Source: Straminergon stramineum
Taxonomy: Eukaryota > Streptophyta > Bryopsida > Hypnales > Calliergonaceae
NCBI GenBank assembly: GCA_963920665.1
Contig: OY987273.1
Location: 6,264,501 to 6,328,500, forward strand
Direction of reading: 5' to 3'
DNA length: 64,000 nt
Below the pieces are notes generated by a model, which was not told the DNA's origin, ran no database searches, and was given only the letters and a program-made list of their open reading frames with translations. A program made the position numbers and the translations under genes. Below, piece by piece: positions 37,555 through 47,576 of the stretch. Position 1 is the stretch's first letter; the number at the start of each line of letters is the position of its first letter.

Positions 37555-38215
37555 ACGGCTGTTTCTTCTTCTTCTTCTACTCCTTTGTTTTTTGTTGCCT
37601 CTTAGGTTTAACTTCTTCTTGCTTTTTAGTTCTTGATCATTGCTTCTAGTTTCTTCTTGTTACTTCTTGCTTCCCCTTAATTCTTGCTTCCTAGTTCTTA
37701 TTTTTTGTTGTTTCTTCATTCTTAATTTTTGCTTTTAGTTTCTTATTGTTACCTTTTAATTATTACCTCCAAGTTCTTACCTCTTCTAGCTTCTTAGTTT
37801 TTGCTCCTTGCTTTTAGTTTCTCTTCTTACATTTGAATTCTTGCTTCCTAGTTTTTGTTTCTTGTTGCTTCTTAGTTCTTGTTTTTAATTTATTTTTGAT
37901 GCATTTTAACTTGTGTTTCTTGTTGCCTTCTAATTCTTGTTTTTTCTTGTTATTTGTTGCACTTTATTGCATCTTAACTTGTGTTTTTTGTTGCTTCTTG
38001 TTGCATCTTATTTCTTGCTTCTTCTTGTTATTTCTTGCATCTTAAATTGTATTTCTTGTTACTTTTTATTGCATCTTAACTTGTGTCTCTTGTTGCTTTT
38101 TGTTGCATCTTAATTCTTAATTCTTCTTTCTTTTTGTTACATCTTACTTCTTACTTGTTATTTCCTCTTAGCACTTGCCACCTTTTAATTCTTGTTTCCT
38201 TAATTAGTATTGTTG
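37555..38215. repeat. CTTCTTG/TTGCATCTTAA pyrimidine-rich degenerate repeat inside the CACTA element
   Basis: Many imperfect units such as TTCTTGCTTCTTAGTTCTTG and, toward the end, TTGTTGCATCTTAACTTGTG. It generates meaningless Leu/Phe/Ser/Cys-rich open frames (for example 37833-38045 plus), which I do not call as a gene. Confidence 0.7.
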
Positions 38216-38879
38216 TTCTTTCCTCTTATTTATTTGCGATTTCTAGAGATATAGTGGTTATGCATTTTTCTTACCTTAAACTTTTGCTTTATATTTTACA
38301 TTGTTTTAAATCCTTGAAGGATGACCTATATTGTTCATTCACTAAAAATTAACCTCCTTCATTATACATATAGGCACTTAAAGATGGAATGAAGTTATTG
38401 GAGGCTACTTACAACACTAAAGAGACTATTTCTTTACATTTTAGAAAGGAATATAGGTCCTAGAGCATGTAGGAATATACATTTACAAAGTATCATTGTG
38501 ATATGTTTTGTGTTAATGACTAATAAATGTCATTGAAAAGAGTCACATTTTTTCTAGTATTTTCTCTCTTCAATATGATTGTCTCTTGTGCATCTCAAAA
38601 ATCACATGTACTCATTTTTTATGGATGGAGTCATTTATTTAGGTGTAAACCATGTGATTGTAGTTTATGACAAAAGCTACTTTAAACCTCAAGTCATCCA
38701 AGTTACAAATATCACTTGCTTGAGTCATATTTTATAATATATCTTAGCCAAAATATGACCTATTGTAATTATATAATGCTCACACTAATGCCAATAATGT
38801 GATTCTATACTTTTAAAAATATGACTACATTCAATCATAAAATTCCTAGTAACAGTCCATATAAACTACTACATGAACC

Positions 38880-39300
38880 AAAAATATGACTTATATTAGT
38901 CATGTTTCACATCAATAAAAAGTATGACTTATAAAGGTCATATTTCGCATCAACAAAAAATATGACCAACTAAAGTCATTTTCTATATCAACATGCAAAG
39001 AATATGACTAATGAGAGTCATTTTTCACATTGACAAAAAATATGATTCATGAGTCATTTTTCACATTGACAAAAAATATGACTCACGAGTCATTTTTCAC
39101 TCAACAAAGAATATGACTCACAAAAGTCATATTCCACATCAACAAAAAATATGATTCACAGAAACCATATCCCACATCAGTTCAAAATAGGATTACAAAA
39201 AGTCATATGCCACATCAATCAGAACACGACTCATTGTAGTCATATTCTATGTCAGCCTAAAATATGTTCACATAGAGTCATGTGCCACATAGTCTTTTTT
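38880..39300. repeat. Right subterminal repeats of the CACTA element, unit about 38-40 bp
   Basis: About ten units built as AAAATATGACT, a short variable spacer, AGTCATATTT, CACATCAACA. Each unit is itself a small inverted repeat (ATATGACT against AGTCATAT). This organisation is known for subterminal transposase-binding arrays of CACTA elements. Confidence 0.85.
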
Positions 39301-39663
39301 TCCATTTACTTGGGCAGTTGAAGAAAAAGTCAAGCCTCTAAAGATAGTTAATGTATACACCATGTAAGCAATATACGCCTAATTATACCCCCAATACAAA
39401 TGATTGCAAATATGACTCATGGAAAATTTGACTAGTTGATAATGACTAGACCCGTTCATATAGCACATCATCTACAGTGTCTTCTTCATGAGTCATATTT
39501 TGAGATTTTACGACTTAGTACAGTCATTTTTTGCAGTCATAAAACACCCATTTTGTTTTAGTGGCACCAACACATGTTGTCGCTTCCACATTTACAAATT
39601 CATTTCTTCGGTTATATTATCGACAAAAGTCTAGTTTTGTTTATAGTAGAGCGACACAATAAG

Positions 39664-41226
39664 ATGACAAAGAAGAAAGGAGATTGCCATAGTAGGCAAT
39701 GACACGCCCTTCTTGACCCAGTAGCTAAGGCATATCGGGGATGGCGTAATGTCAATTCCAATTGGACCCTGACGACTTATAAGTTATTTGTGGATTAGTG
39801 CTAAGTATATCGACAAGCTATTCCCTTACCATCGACACATTCACCATGTGAAGCAAAACCAAACAAATCTTCATTACTGCAAGGATGATGCATTTGTCCA
39901 AAGATGTATTGAAGTGTATCGAGCATTGTATGGAAAGCAAAAAATTCCACAGAGCAAAGTCTCAATGGGCATATGCCAAATGGTATATAAAGAGTTACAA
40001 TTGGAAAAAATGATAGATTGCAAGACCTTCAAGACATCCAAGAATGTCACCCTTCCAACTACTAAAGACATTTTAAGGGTGGGTCCATCGAATAATCCTC
40101 AAGATGGGCTAGGGCCCAAAAAGAATATTATAGAAGGAGTAGCACATGAAGACTACATTTGGTTAGCGTCAACTGGAGAGTCGAACTCCGATGAAGAGAT
40201 ATTGCCAGAACCTAGGGACAAGATCAAAGATATGTCAATGGCAAAAAACTTATCGTTGGTGGTATTAGAAGGAGGCAACATGTAACGGATTGCAACAATG
40301 TATGGAGAACCTTTTATATCTATGGAACCGATAGGGGTCCGTCGTCCCAAAGATGACGAAGTATTCTTCTATGTGCAAGCTTGCTTGCAAGAATTTAATA
40401 AAGATAGGCTGGATGGGGAGAGTGAAGCCAAAGAAGAGATTCCTTTGACCTTGATGAAATTGCCTTCCATGGAAGTATTGCCTGAAATGGAACAAGAACA
40501 TGAAGGTGTATTTGGAGAAGACAATAATCAACGAACGAAAGAATCCTATAATGTGGAGTTGGAGATGCTTTTAAAGGATCTTGAAGAAAAAGAAAGGGAA
40601 TGTAAGATCATCGAGAAGCAGAGTGCATAAGAGATTCAGGTTGAGGATGTGGACACCCTCAAAGAACTAATTCAAGCTAGACAAACTTGTTTGGCATCCC
40701 AACAAAGGGAAATGGAAGAACTAGAACAATTTTACTTCAAATTTAGTAAGGGAGAAGACAAAGGATCCAGTTCAAATGTCAATCCTATTATGGATGAACA
40801 GCTTCAAACAATAATGGGAAAATGCAAGATGGAAGAGAACAACCTTGCCATTTAAAAAGGAGGTGTGGAAGAGGCAAGATCGACATTGAACCGCTTGAAG
40901 GAGATGAAGGATGTAGACCCTATTGACTAGTCGTTGCAGTCAGATTCATTGTCTATGGATGTTGAAGATTTGTCATCCACAATGGAAATAGAGAAGTTGA
41001 AGATGAAGTTAGCTTATGTGAAGAGATTGGAACAAAAGTTAGAGCAAAAGATGTCTTGGCCAAAGGCACACATGAGGTTGATGTCGTTGTTCAAGAAGTA
41101 GTGGATCTAAAATAAGATGTGGAACCATGACCTGACTCTTTTGAAGAGGGAAGAGAGAGTGGCAAGAGCCCAAATAGAACTAGAAAAGAAAAAAAGGGAA
41201 GAACAAGGGGAAATGGATGGAGTATA
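39664..41226 (+). pseudogene. Family-X gene, member 3, disabled
   Basis: ATG 39664 opens a basic start with an early TGA (about 39700), then AYRGWRNVNSNWTLTTYKLF. A frameshift near 39790 moves the reading to the frame of 39788-41226. That frame continues SAKYIDKLFPYHRHI, NLHYCKDDAFVQRCIEVYRAL (aligning with members 1 and 2), then acidic and coiled-coil regions (LEMLLKDLEEKERECKIIEK, LASQQREMEELEQFY, LEKKKREEQGE). Stops include TAA at 40283, 40628 and 40853, plus later TAGs. The final TAA is at 41224. No RING finger is visible. Its leader and C-rich block lie on the far side of the inserted CACTA element. Function unknown. Confidence 0.6.
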
Positions 41227-42080
41227 AATTAGGTGGCTCTTCTTTCTCTTATGACTATGTACTTCTTCCAAGATATATGAAGAAAAAGGTTTTGTCCTTA
41301 TTTTTGTTGAAATACAAGAACGTTTTTTGTTCTTTTTTGTGAATGAAAATGTGATTGCATTTGGATGCAAACATTTGAATTTTTGACAAATTTTGATGAT
41401 TTTAAGCTATGTGAATGTTAATTTCTTGCAAAATTTGTGTAGTGTTTCAGAAAAAGAAAAATTCTAGTAACTTTGAGTCTACACAAAGAACCCTCAATAA
41501 ATTTAAACTACAAGATCTATGAGAGTTTCAATATAAGTTCATATGGTTGCATTTTTCCGTATTTTAACATATGGTTTGAACATAATGTAAATGACAACAT
41601 TCCCTTGCTCTTGAACTTGTGAATGTATGGACTCTTCTTGAGATTTATAATTTGGGAAAAAACATCATAAAAAGGTACTCAAAAGAATACTTTTGGAATT
41701 GATGGAGAAATGGAAGTTATACATTTTGAATTGTGGATTCCATGTATACGGTTTGATCAACCAATGTTGTCCCCCATTTTTCTGTTTAATTTGAAAGAGA
41801 AATTTCTTAATTTCTTCCAAATTTGGATACAAGCTAATTCTATTTATTTGGGGGTAAGTTTGTTGGAATGGATTTGAAATGAGGTTCCCTTCATGGGATA
41901 GTTTAAAAAAGAAATTGTATTCTTAAAGTCTATGACCTTATTTCTAAAAATCTTTTTTTGAAGTATCTATAAATACCAAGTCAAACCTTGGGATAGGGTT
42001 TAGGGTTTAATAAAATATCTATCTAAACTAGGATGACTTTCATCTACAAATTCACCGATGGAACGCTAACAGGTTAACAA
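41227..42080. other. No gene recognised
   Basis: AT-rich 3' flank of the family-X remnant, with a CCCTAAA-like GGGTTTAGGGTTTAA word near 41997 and no structured repeat. Confidence 0.5.
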
Positions 42081-42084
42081 AAAT

Positions 42085-42480
42085 GGCCTTGGGTCCGAAG
42101 CGTAAGCGCAGTCACCTTCTCAAACCCAAAGGTGCCCTTTGTTTATCTGCGGTCCCCCTTGGAGTTCCTATGGTCGCCCTCGAAGTACCCAAAGTCACCT
42201 CCTACGACTCACAGTTGCCCCCCTTTCTACCCGCAGTTGCTTGTCAAGTACCCGAAGTCGCCTCTTGAGACCCGCAGTCATCCCCCTTCCTACCCACAAT
42301 CGCCCCCCTTCTACCCGCAATCGCCTTTTCTTGAGACCCGTAGTCACCCTTTCATCCGTACATGCACTCCTAGTATGAACCGTCGACTTGTAATCACCCA
42401 CGAGGCGACTGCACCTGTTACGAGGCGATTGTGCCTATTACAAGGTTGCTCGTTTCCTGCACTTGTTCTTGCTCTCAATA
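42085..42480 (+). repeat. C-rich degenerate repeat block (cluster 6)
   Basis: Units near CCCGCAGTCGCCCCCCTTCTA recur about every 20-25 bp, C-rich on the plus strand, then shift to GAGGCGACTGCACCTGTTAC. Three overlapping open frames here are only the repeat translated. It precedes the decayed plus-strand gene at 42.6-43.3 kb, in the same arrangement as the other clusters. Confidence 0.7.
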
Positions 42481-42575
42481 GGTGACTTGCGGTGTTAGTA
42501 GGACTACAGTATAAATCTGAAGGGCTGGACTTTGATTTTCACCTTACTTTGGGGATGAACTCATGACTTGAATCT

Positions 42576-43345
42576 TTGAAAGAAGCTTCTTGTAGATGTT
42601 TGGTCTTTGGAGGGCAACAACTTGGTTTGAGTGGTTTAAAAGACCGTTCAAAGGAGGTGGCTTTGTCATTACTTTTTCTAAATCAAGGCTCTGATTCATA
42701 TGATAATATTGTTTTAAGAACCCATAGGCAAGGGACAATATGGCTAGTCGGGGTGAGGGGAGGAGGACTGCCATTAACAATACGAGAAGAGCCACAAAGG
42801 AGTGGGACCCTTGGTTACTTGTAGACACTAACTAGTAGTTTGCGGGAAATATAGGGAGATGTGTTTTCTATGGGTGGACCTCTGTATTTGTACAAAAGCA
42901 GACATTCTATCACTTTGGATTTGGTGACAAGACTGCATTGGAGCAATGTATGAAAATCCCATGGGCAGTATTGCAAAAGTTTAGGACTTGAGGTGGGGTT
43001 GTTATGAAGGAAATGAACTTTGAAGGCCTTATTTGTTAAATTGAGACAAAATGACAATTTTGAGACTTTGAAAAATGGATGCAAAGCTCCAGCAAATTAC
43101 GAGTTGTTGAACCCAACGATATGTAGAGTCGGCCATGTAACAACGATAGAAAGCTTTGAACAAGCTGCCCCAATTGACTTGAAACATGAGATTAGAATTG
43201 CATCAATACAATAGAAGATGTGAGACTTTCTTTCAAATAGAGGACCTAAAGTACTCCGTACAAAGAAAGGGAGTCATTTTAAAGTGAGTAAGTTGGAATT
43301 ACTTGTGCGGTTTAATACAAAAAGAGTATGTAAATATTCTTTGTA
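42576..43345 (+). pseudogene. Unrecognised protein, decayed
   Basis: A single plus-strand frame reads protein-like sequence through several stops. It starts near 42576 (KEASCRCLVFGGQQLGLSGL), crosses TAG 42822 and TAG about 42852, continues GDVFSMGGPLYLYKSRHSI, LDLVTRLHWSNV, KSHGQYCKSLGLEVG, then FVKLRQNDNFETLKNGCK and ANYELLNPTICRVGHVTTIE, past TAG 43212 and a TGA, to LRTKKGSHFKVSKLELLVRF, ending at TAG 43343. Its internal stops are only TAG and TGA. I do not recognise the family. The GC-rich block just upstream suggests the same class of carrier element as the family-X and kinase-type genes. The start codon is not evident. Confidence 0.4.
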
Positions 43346-43589
43346 GTGAATGAACTATGAAGGCATAAGATTCAATGGAATCAACATAGCAGTTCCTTGT
43401 ATATGAAGCATTGAACTTCTAAAAGTATTTTTGTATGTCTACTTACTATACTATTAATAGTAAAGGGTACCTCAAAACTAAGTACTTCGAAATATTTACT
43501 TGCTTGATTTACTTGTTGATGGAAAAATATTTACTTTGTCTATTTCTATACAATTGCTCCTAGCTGCTTCTAATGCTTTGAGCTTTGCT

Positions 43590-45375
43590 AGTCCTTTAAA
43601 GATATCCTCACGTCGAGAATGATAGTGTGGCCCACTTCCCCCCCCCAAAGACTCGCATAAGCTCAAGCTTTGAGCTCCATTTTCCTTTCGCTTTGACCTT
43701 TGAGTAGCTTGGGGGGCCCCTAAGCCCAAAAGCGATCTTGACCTTCAAGGAGGCTGCTGCAGTAGCGACACATTGACATTGTCTATGTCCAAAAGTCGAG
43801 TCCCTATTATTTTGGAGTCCAGCGAACAGCGATGTTCTCTGAAAATTCTTTGCTTGAAAAGATTGTCGATGGAAGAAGATCGTCTGGCTCCTACAGATTG
43901 CGAGGGACGAGGTTGCTTATCCTCGATCCGGAGAATAGTAACACCAATAGTTGGCTTCCATAACACCCCCCCTTTTGTCATCCTCTAACGCAACCACCAA
44001 CTTCAATCCATCGATGCAGACATTAGGAACTGCAGACGGAGTTGGAACATCATCTTCAAGCCGAGGATGTCCGGGTGCTTCATGCAAGGGTAGTTTTAGT
44101 TTGCGACTCGTTGTCGCGTCCGTTCGCAGTTTTGGTGAGAAGAAATTCCCATGACTTGAGGATGCTCGCTTCAACGGCAACGGAGAGCATATGGGAGTCC
44201 TCACTTGTCGCGCCCCTTAGTGACACTTACCCCCTTAAGCTCACTTCTCAAACACTTAACACCTTAGTGCCACCAAGGTTCACGCTCTCCTAACATTGCA
44301 CATACCACGCACCCACAATGTTAGGTTCCAACTCAAGTCACGGGGTTCCCCATTCCTCCGTGACTCCCAATCCTTTCCTTCCAATACTTAACTCCCACAA
44401 GACACCGAGCATGTCATTTGATGACATGGGGCGGAACTTCCATTGATGTCTAAGCACCCGGTGAGGCACTACTCCCACTGGTGCTAACCGCCCTTGAATG
44501 GGACCCAACTCCCCACTAGGCCCCACCCAACTCATTTCGGGACTTACTAATCGGAACTCACCAAACGGGACTCACACCATGGCCTAGTGTGGAGTGCGAC
44601 ACCACCCAACCGGTATCAAGGAGTGCACAAGCACTCCATGGTAACACACAAGTGGTGGTGAGGCTCCAACACTAACCTCACCACCCGGGGCCACTTAGGC
44701 TCACCATGGCACCATCCGGGAGTGAGGAGGGAAACCACCCCTCCTCATAGTACTCTCTATGGGATTCGGCAGCCCCCCCCCCCCCCCATACTAGAGGTCA
44801 CCGGGAACCCCCAAGATGCACCCTATCTTGGAAGACCACCCATTTCTCCCGATTCGCGCTAGTTTGGGACTCCCGAACTTCCACCCGGCATAACTTTGCG
44901 GTCCAAGATCCAAATCGCACATGCTACCCCATTTTCGACATCTACGCGACGCGTAGATGCCGATGGACTACTCACTTGCTCCATTCGGACAAGTACTCGC
45001 AAAGATATCGCCCTCCAAAGATTCGGGACACTCCTAGCGCGACCGGGACACCCCCAACTTTGAACGCCCATAACTTTTGACTCGCAAGTTCAAATCACGC
45101 GTTCTTTGGACGGCTAGAAGCGTCTTCTCAAGACCTTTCCAAGCATGTATCACACGCCTCCAAGTTCATCCGGATCAGAGCGCTACATCGCTCTGATCGC
45201 TCGGGACTCCTAGTCCCCCTCACCTCATCTCTTGCAAGGCTTGGGGAGTCACCCCCAATGTCCCCCTTGCTCACCAAGGTGGCACGGGCACGCCTTGTGA
45301 TGAGGGTCGTGACATCACTGGTCCACGACTTGGGGGGCTGTCTACGACCCCGTCTTCAACATCCCCCTTGGAATA
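43590..45375. other. GC-rich block without supported gene, possibly LTR-like
   Basis: Base composition shifts sharply to about half GC, with many CG dinucleotides. Open frames on both strands overlap and none shows a domain. Such GC-rich, gene-free blocks of 1-2 kb can be long terminal repeats of retrotransposons, but no second copy, polypurine tract, primer site or TG..CA ends were identified, so this is only a suggestion. It includes a 15-base C run at 44773-44787. Confidence 0.4.
44773..44787. repeat. Homopolymer run of 15 C
   Basis: CAG is followed by fifteen C residues and then ATA. Such a run could form a G-quadruplex or i-motif and is also prone to assembly error. Confidence 0.9.
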
Positions 45376-45379
45376 GTCT

Positions 45380-45766
45380 ATGGCCGCGGATGCAACATCC
45401 ACAACACACCGCAGCAGGTATGGTTTGGAATATGAAGCGGTGTTGCAACTCCCTCCCTCAGATTCCGAGGGGTTGGAGAGCGACCTTTCCGATCTAGAGA
45501 GGAGACTCCTAGTCAACTGTTGCCTTTTCGGTGGTTCAACAAAGCGAACGCCTCCAACTTGTAGTACGTATATGATCAACAAGCCCGACCACATTACCTT
45601 CGTCCAACAAATGCAAAAGCATCTTCAATTGAGAATGGGAGACATGTATAGTAAACCCCCAAGTACATGGCAAAGATTCAAGGAAAATGCAAACTCAATA
45701 TATTATTTACAAAAGATCGTAGCATACAAATTGAGGACTATATACAAAATGTTATCTCACATCTAG
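45380..45766 (+). CDS. Hypothetical short open frame, 128 aa
   Basis: It starts at an ATG in a GC-rich context and reads a Ser/Asp-rich segment (PPSDSEGLESDLSDLERRLL) with some protein character up to about residue 60, then less convincing sequence. A minus-strand frame overlaps most of it. It could be the first exon of a decayed element gene or a chance frame. No family is recognised, and no neighbour supports it. Confidence 0.2.
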   Translation: MAADATSTTHRSRYGLEYEAVLQLPPSDSEGLESDLSDLERRLLVNCCLFGGSTKRTPPTCSTYMINKPDHITFVQQMQKHLQLRMGDMYSKPPSTWQRFKENANSIYYLQKIVAYKLRTIYKMLSHI

Positions 45767-45773
45767 AAAGAAT

Positions 45774-46807
45774 CTACTTTACAGCGTACTTCCTACGTCG
45801 GCCTTGCTCTATGATTATGCCTATTCCCAGGAGCTCGTATCTAGAACCCATGACCTTCGAGGATTCTCTCATCCCATCTATGAGCTCCTCCACCTTGTAG
45901 TCCTCGGCTCCCAATGGGTTCAAACCAATGCGGTTTTCCTCAACATATGTTTGCATTTGGCTCGGTTGGCAATTTGAATCTAGATGTCTGAGCTATGGTA
46001 GAAGTTCCCCCATGAGGATGTCGTCTCTACAATTATGGTGCCTCCAAATGTCTAGGAATATGGCATTCCCATTTTCATTGCAAACACTCTTGTTTGGAGA
46101 GTCGTCAATGAGAAGCATATTATCCGAGGTGAAGGACATGCTCCCGCTCAGATTGCAGAACAAGGTCTCGGAGAGCACTTTCATACAATGCACTTGCTCA
46201 TCGAGATGAAAGAACTTCCCTAGAGAGTACTCTATCTTTTTGCATAGTTTGTGACTAAGGATATCATAGGGTGCTCTACAACCATTGAACAGGTGTCCAA
46301 CAATGGATTTTGTGTTACACTTTAGCATCGTGGTCCACACTAAGACCTTACTTGCGATCATCGAAACCTGCCGGAGGAATTCACCCAGATTTTGCCGAGC
46401 AAATATCGCCTTGGGTCCGATGATCGTGGGATTCCTGTGGCAGAGAACATTGTCTTCGAGCTTATACGGTTTGAATTTCTCCCCATAGGACTTCATCGTT
46501 GTTTGACAAAGTATGCCGTTCAAGTCGAAGACAATGTTCAGCCACTTCCTTCGCGGTGGAGGAAGTACAGGAGGCACATTCCTCGGCACGATTTCTCTCC
46601 CACCCTTCGATACTACCTAATGAAAACAGAACAACAAAAAAATGGAGTTACCTGTTTAAATGCAGAAATGGGAGATCCGGAAAGCGGATAGAAGCATTTA
46701 GTTCCCCTAATCGACTGCGGTCTCCCATTAGAAAGTGCTTTCATTGGCAATGGACAGTGCACGCTTTTATTTTTTTGTAGCTGAGCAACAAAAACATTGA
46801 AAGCCAA
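45774..46807 (-). pseudogene. FCP1/NIF-like phosphatase homologue, two exons, catalytic motif altered
   Basis: On the minus strand an upstream exon (about 46807-46655, ending ISAFKQ before donor GTAACT) joins in phase to an exon starting after TTTTCATTAG at about 46617. The second exon reads PPRRKWLNIVFDLNGILCQT (nucleophile loop), KVLVWTTMLKCNTKSIVG and LLIDDSPNKS..GNAIFLDIW, the order of FCP1-homology/NLI-interacting-factor phosphatases. The family motif DxDG(T/V) reads DLNGI: the first Asp is kept, the second is Asn. The frame meets TAG at 45993 and continues RHLDSNCQPSQMQTYVEENR to a stop at 45774, so the natural C-terminus is probably about 70 codons longer. It lies about 300 bp downstream of the ParB-type gene on the same strand. 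No ATG is evident for the first exon. Confidence 0.6.
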
Positions 46808-47108
46808 AGACTATTAGACCGATGCGCGAATCCATGGAAATAGGGTATAATTTATTTACAAAGTCTTCATATTATAGTCGCAAAATTATATTAAGTCTCT
46901 AGTCGACTGAAAACTACTCTGAGTACTATGCTACACTATTGTACACGGATGGTAGCCACAAATAGATTCGTCGTCAACGCCAAGCAATCAAGTAACAACG
47001 ATGACATCTTGTCAAGAAGCATGGATACAAATGAGATTCGATAACTAGTAGAGGACTTCCTAGCCGCTAATACCGAACACAATCATGAATGACTCCAAGG
47101 TTCTGGAA
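46808..47108. other. Intergenic spacer between the ParB-type gene and the FCP1-like gene
   Basis: About 300 bases, without open frames of note. It probably includes the 3' UTR of the ParB-type gene and upstream sequence of the FCP1-like gene. No palindrome of the 19-bp class is present. Confidence 0.5.
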
Positions 47109-47374
47109 TCAATCGAAATCATAAGGGTCAGAAGGTTGTATCTGAGTGGTTCCTTCTAGATCCTCTAGTGCCACTTCTGCTGCTAAAGGTTGTCCTTTCT
47201 CGCTCTCTTCCGCATCGTTGTCGAGAAGGTCTTCATCACCAACTTCATAGTCCACCCTTTCTTCCTCCACAGAAAGGGGAGATTGCACCTCCAAGTGGAC
47301 TTCACGTGATTCCTCACACACTGCTACATTATGAGGCTCAGACACAAAAGTTCGTGCTACCTCCTCGACAACAT

Positions 47375-47393
47375 TATCGTCGCCTCGACGATA
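47375..47393. promoter_or_regulatory. 19-bp palindrome within exon 3 coding sequence, arms extend to 12 bp
   Basis: TATCGTCGCCTCGACGATA. With its flanks the exact arms are ACATTATCGTCG and CGACGATAATGT, with a 3-base centre. It encodes part of YRRGDDNV on the minus strand. Confidence 0.8.
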
Positions 47394-47557
47394 ATGTTCA
47401 TCTCCTTGAATGGTGTCTTCTTGTTGAGCAACGTCAAGGGCAGCCTCGGGAACTAAGACTTCGAAGGCCTCTTCATCTGGAGATGGGATCCTTGGCATTT
47501 GGGATGTTGGAGTTGAGATGACGAGGTCCTCATGCGCTAGTGAAATCGCCTCATCTT

Positions 47558-47576
47558 TACCCTCGACTCGAGGATA
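47558..47576. promoter_or_regulatory. 19-bp palindrome within exon 3 coding sequence
   Basis: TACCCTCGACTCGAGGATA: one mismatch from a perfect 9-bp-arm palindrome. It encodes YPRVEGK on the minus strand. Confidence 0.75.

Larger units (their letters stand above)
34537..39563. mobile_element. Complete non-autonomous CACTA element, 5,027 bp, target duplication GCA
   Basis: The left end is CATTACAAGAAATCGGGTGT (CACTA with one C-to-T change); the right end, read inward, is CACTAAAACAAAATGGGTGT. Both continue with TTTATGACT. Plant En/Spm-type ends are CACTACAAGAAAA, as here. The flanks are GCA (34534-34536) and GCA (39564-39566). Subterminal regions carry dense ATATGACT/AGTCATAT repeats at both ends (to about 35070 and from about 38700). 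No transposase-like frame exists inside; the longest open frames are under 90 codons and low-complexity. It therefore depends on an autonomous relative. It has inserted between the leader and coding start of a family-X gene. Confidence 0.92.

Noticed and set aside
37833..38352. Leu/Phe/Cys-rich open frames resembling membrane proteins
   Set aside because: They are translations of a degenerate pyrimidine-rich repeat (CTTCTTG/TTGCATCTTAA) inside the non-autonomous CACTA element.
42083..42485. Three overlapping Pro/Ser/Arg-rich open frames
   Set aside because: They are the C-rich tandem repeat read in three frames.
43590..45375. Intact LTR retrotransposon
   Set aside because: GC-rich composition is suggestive, but no second LTR, primer-binding site, gag or pol motif is visible.
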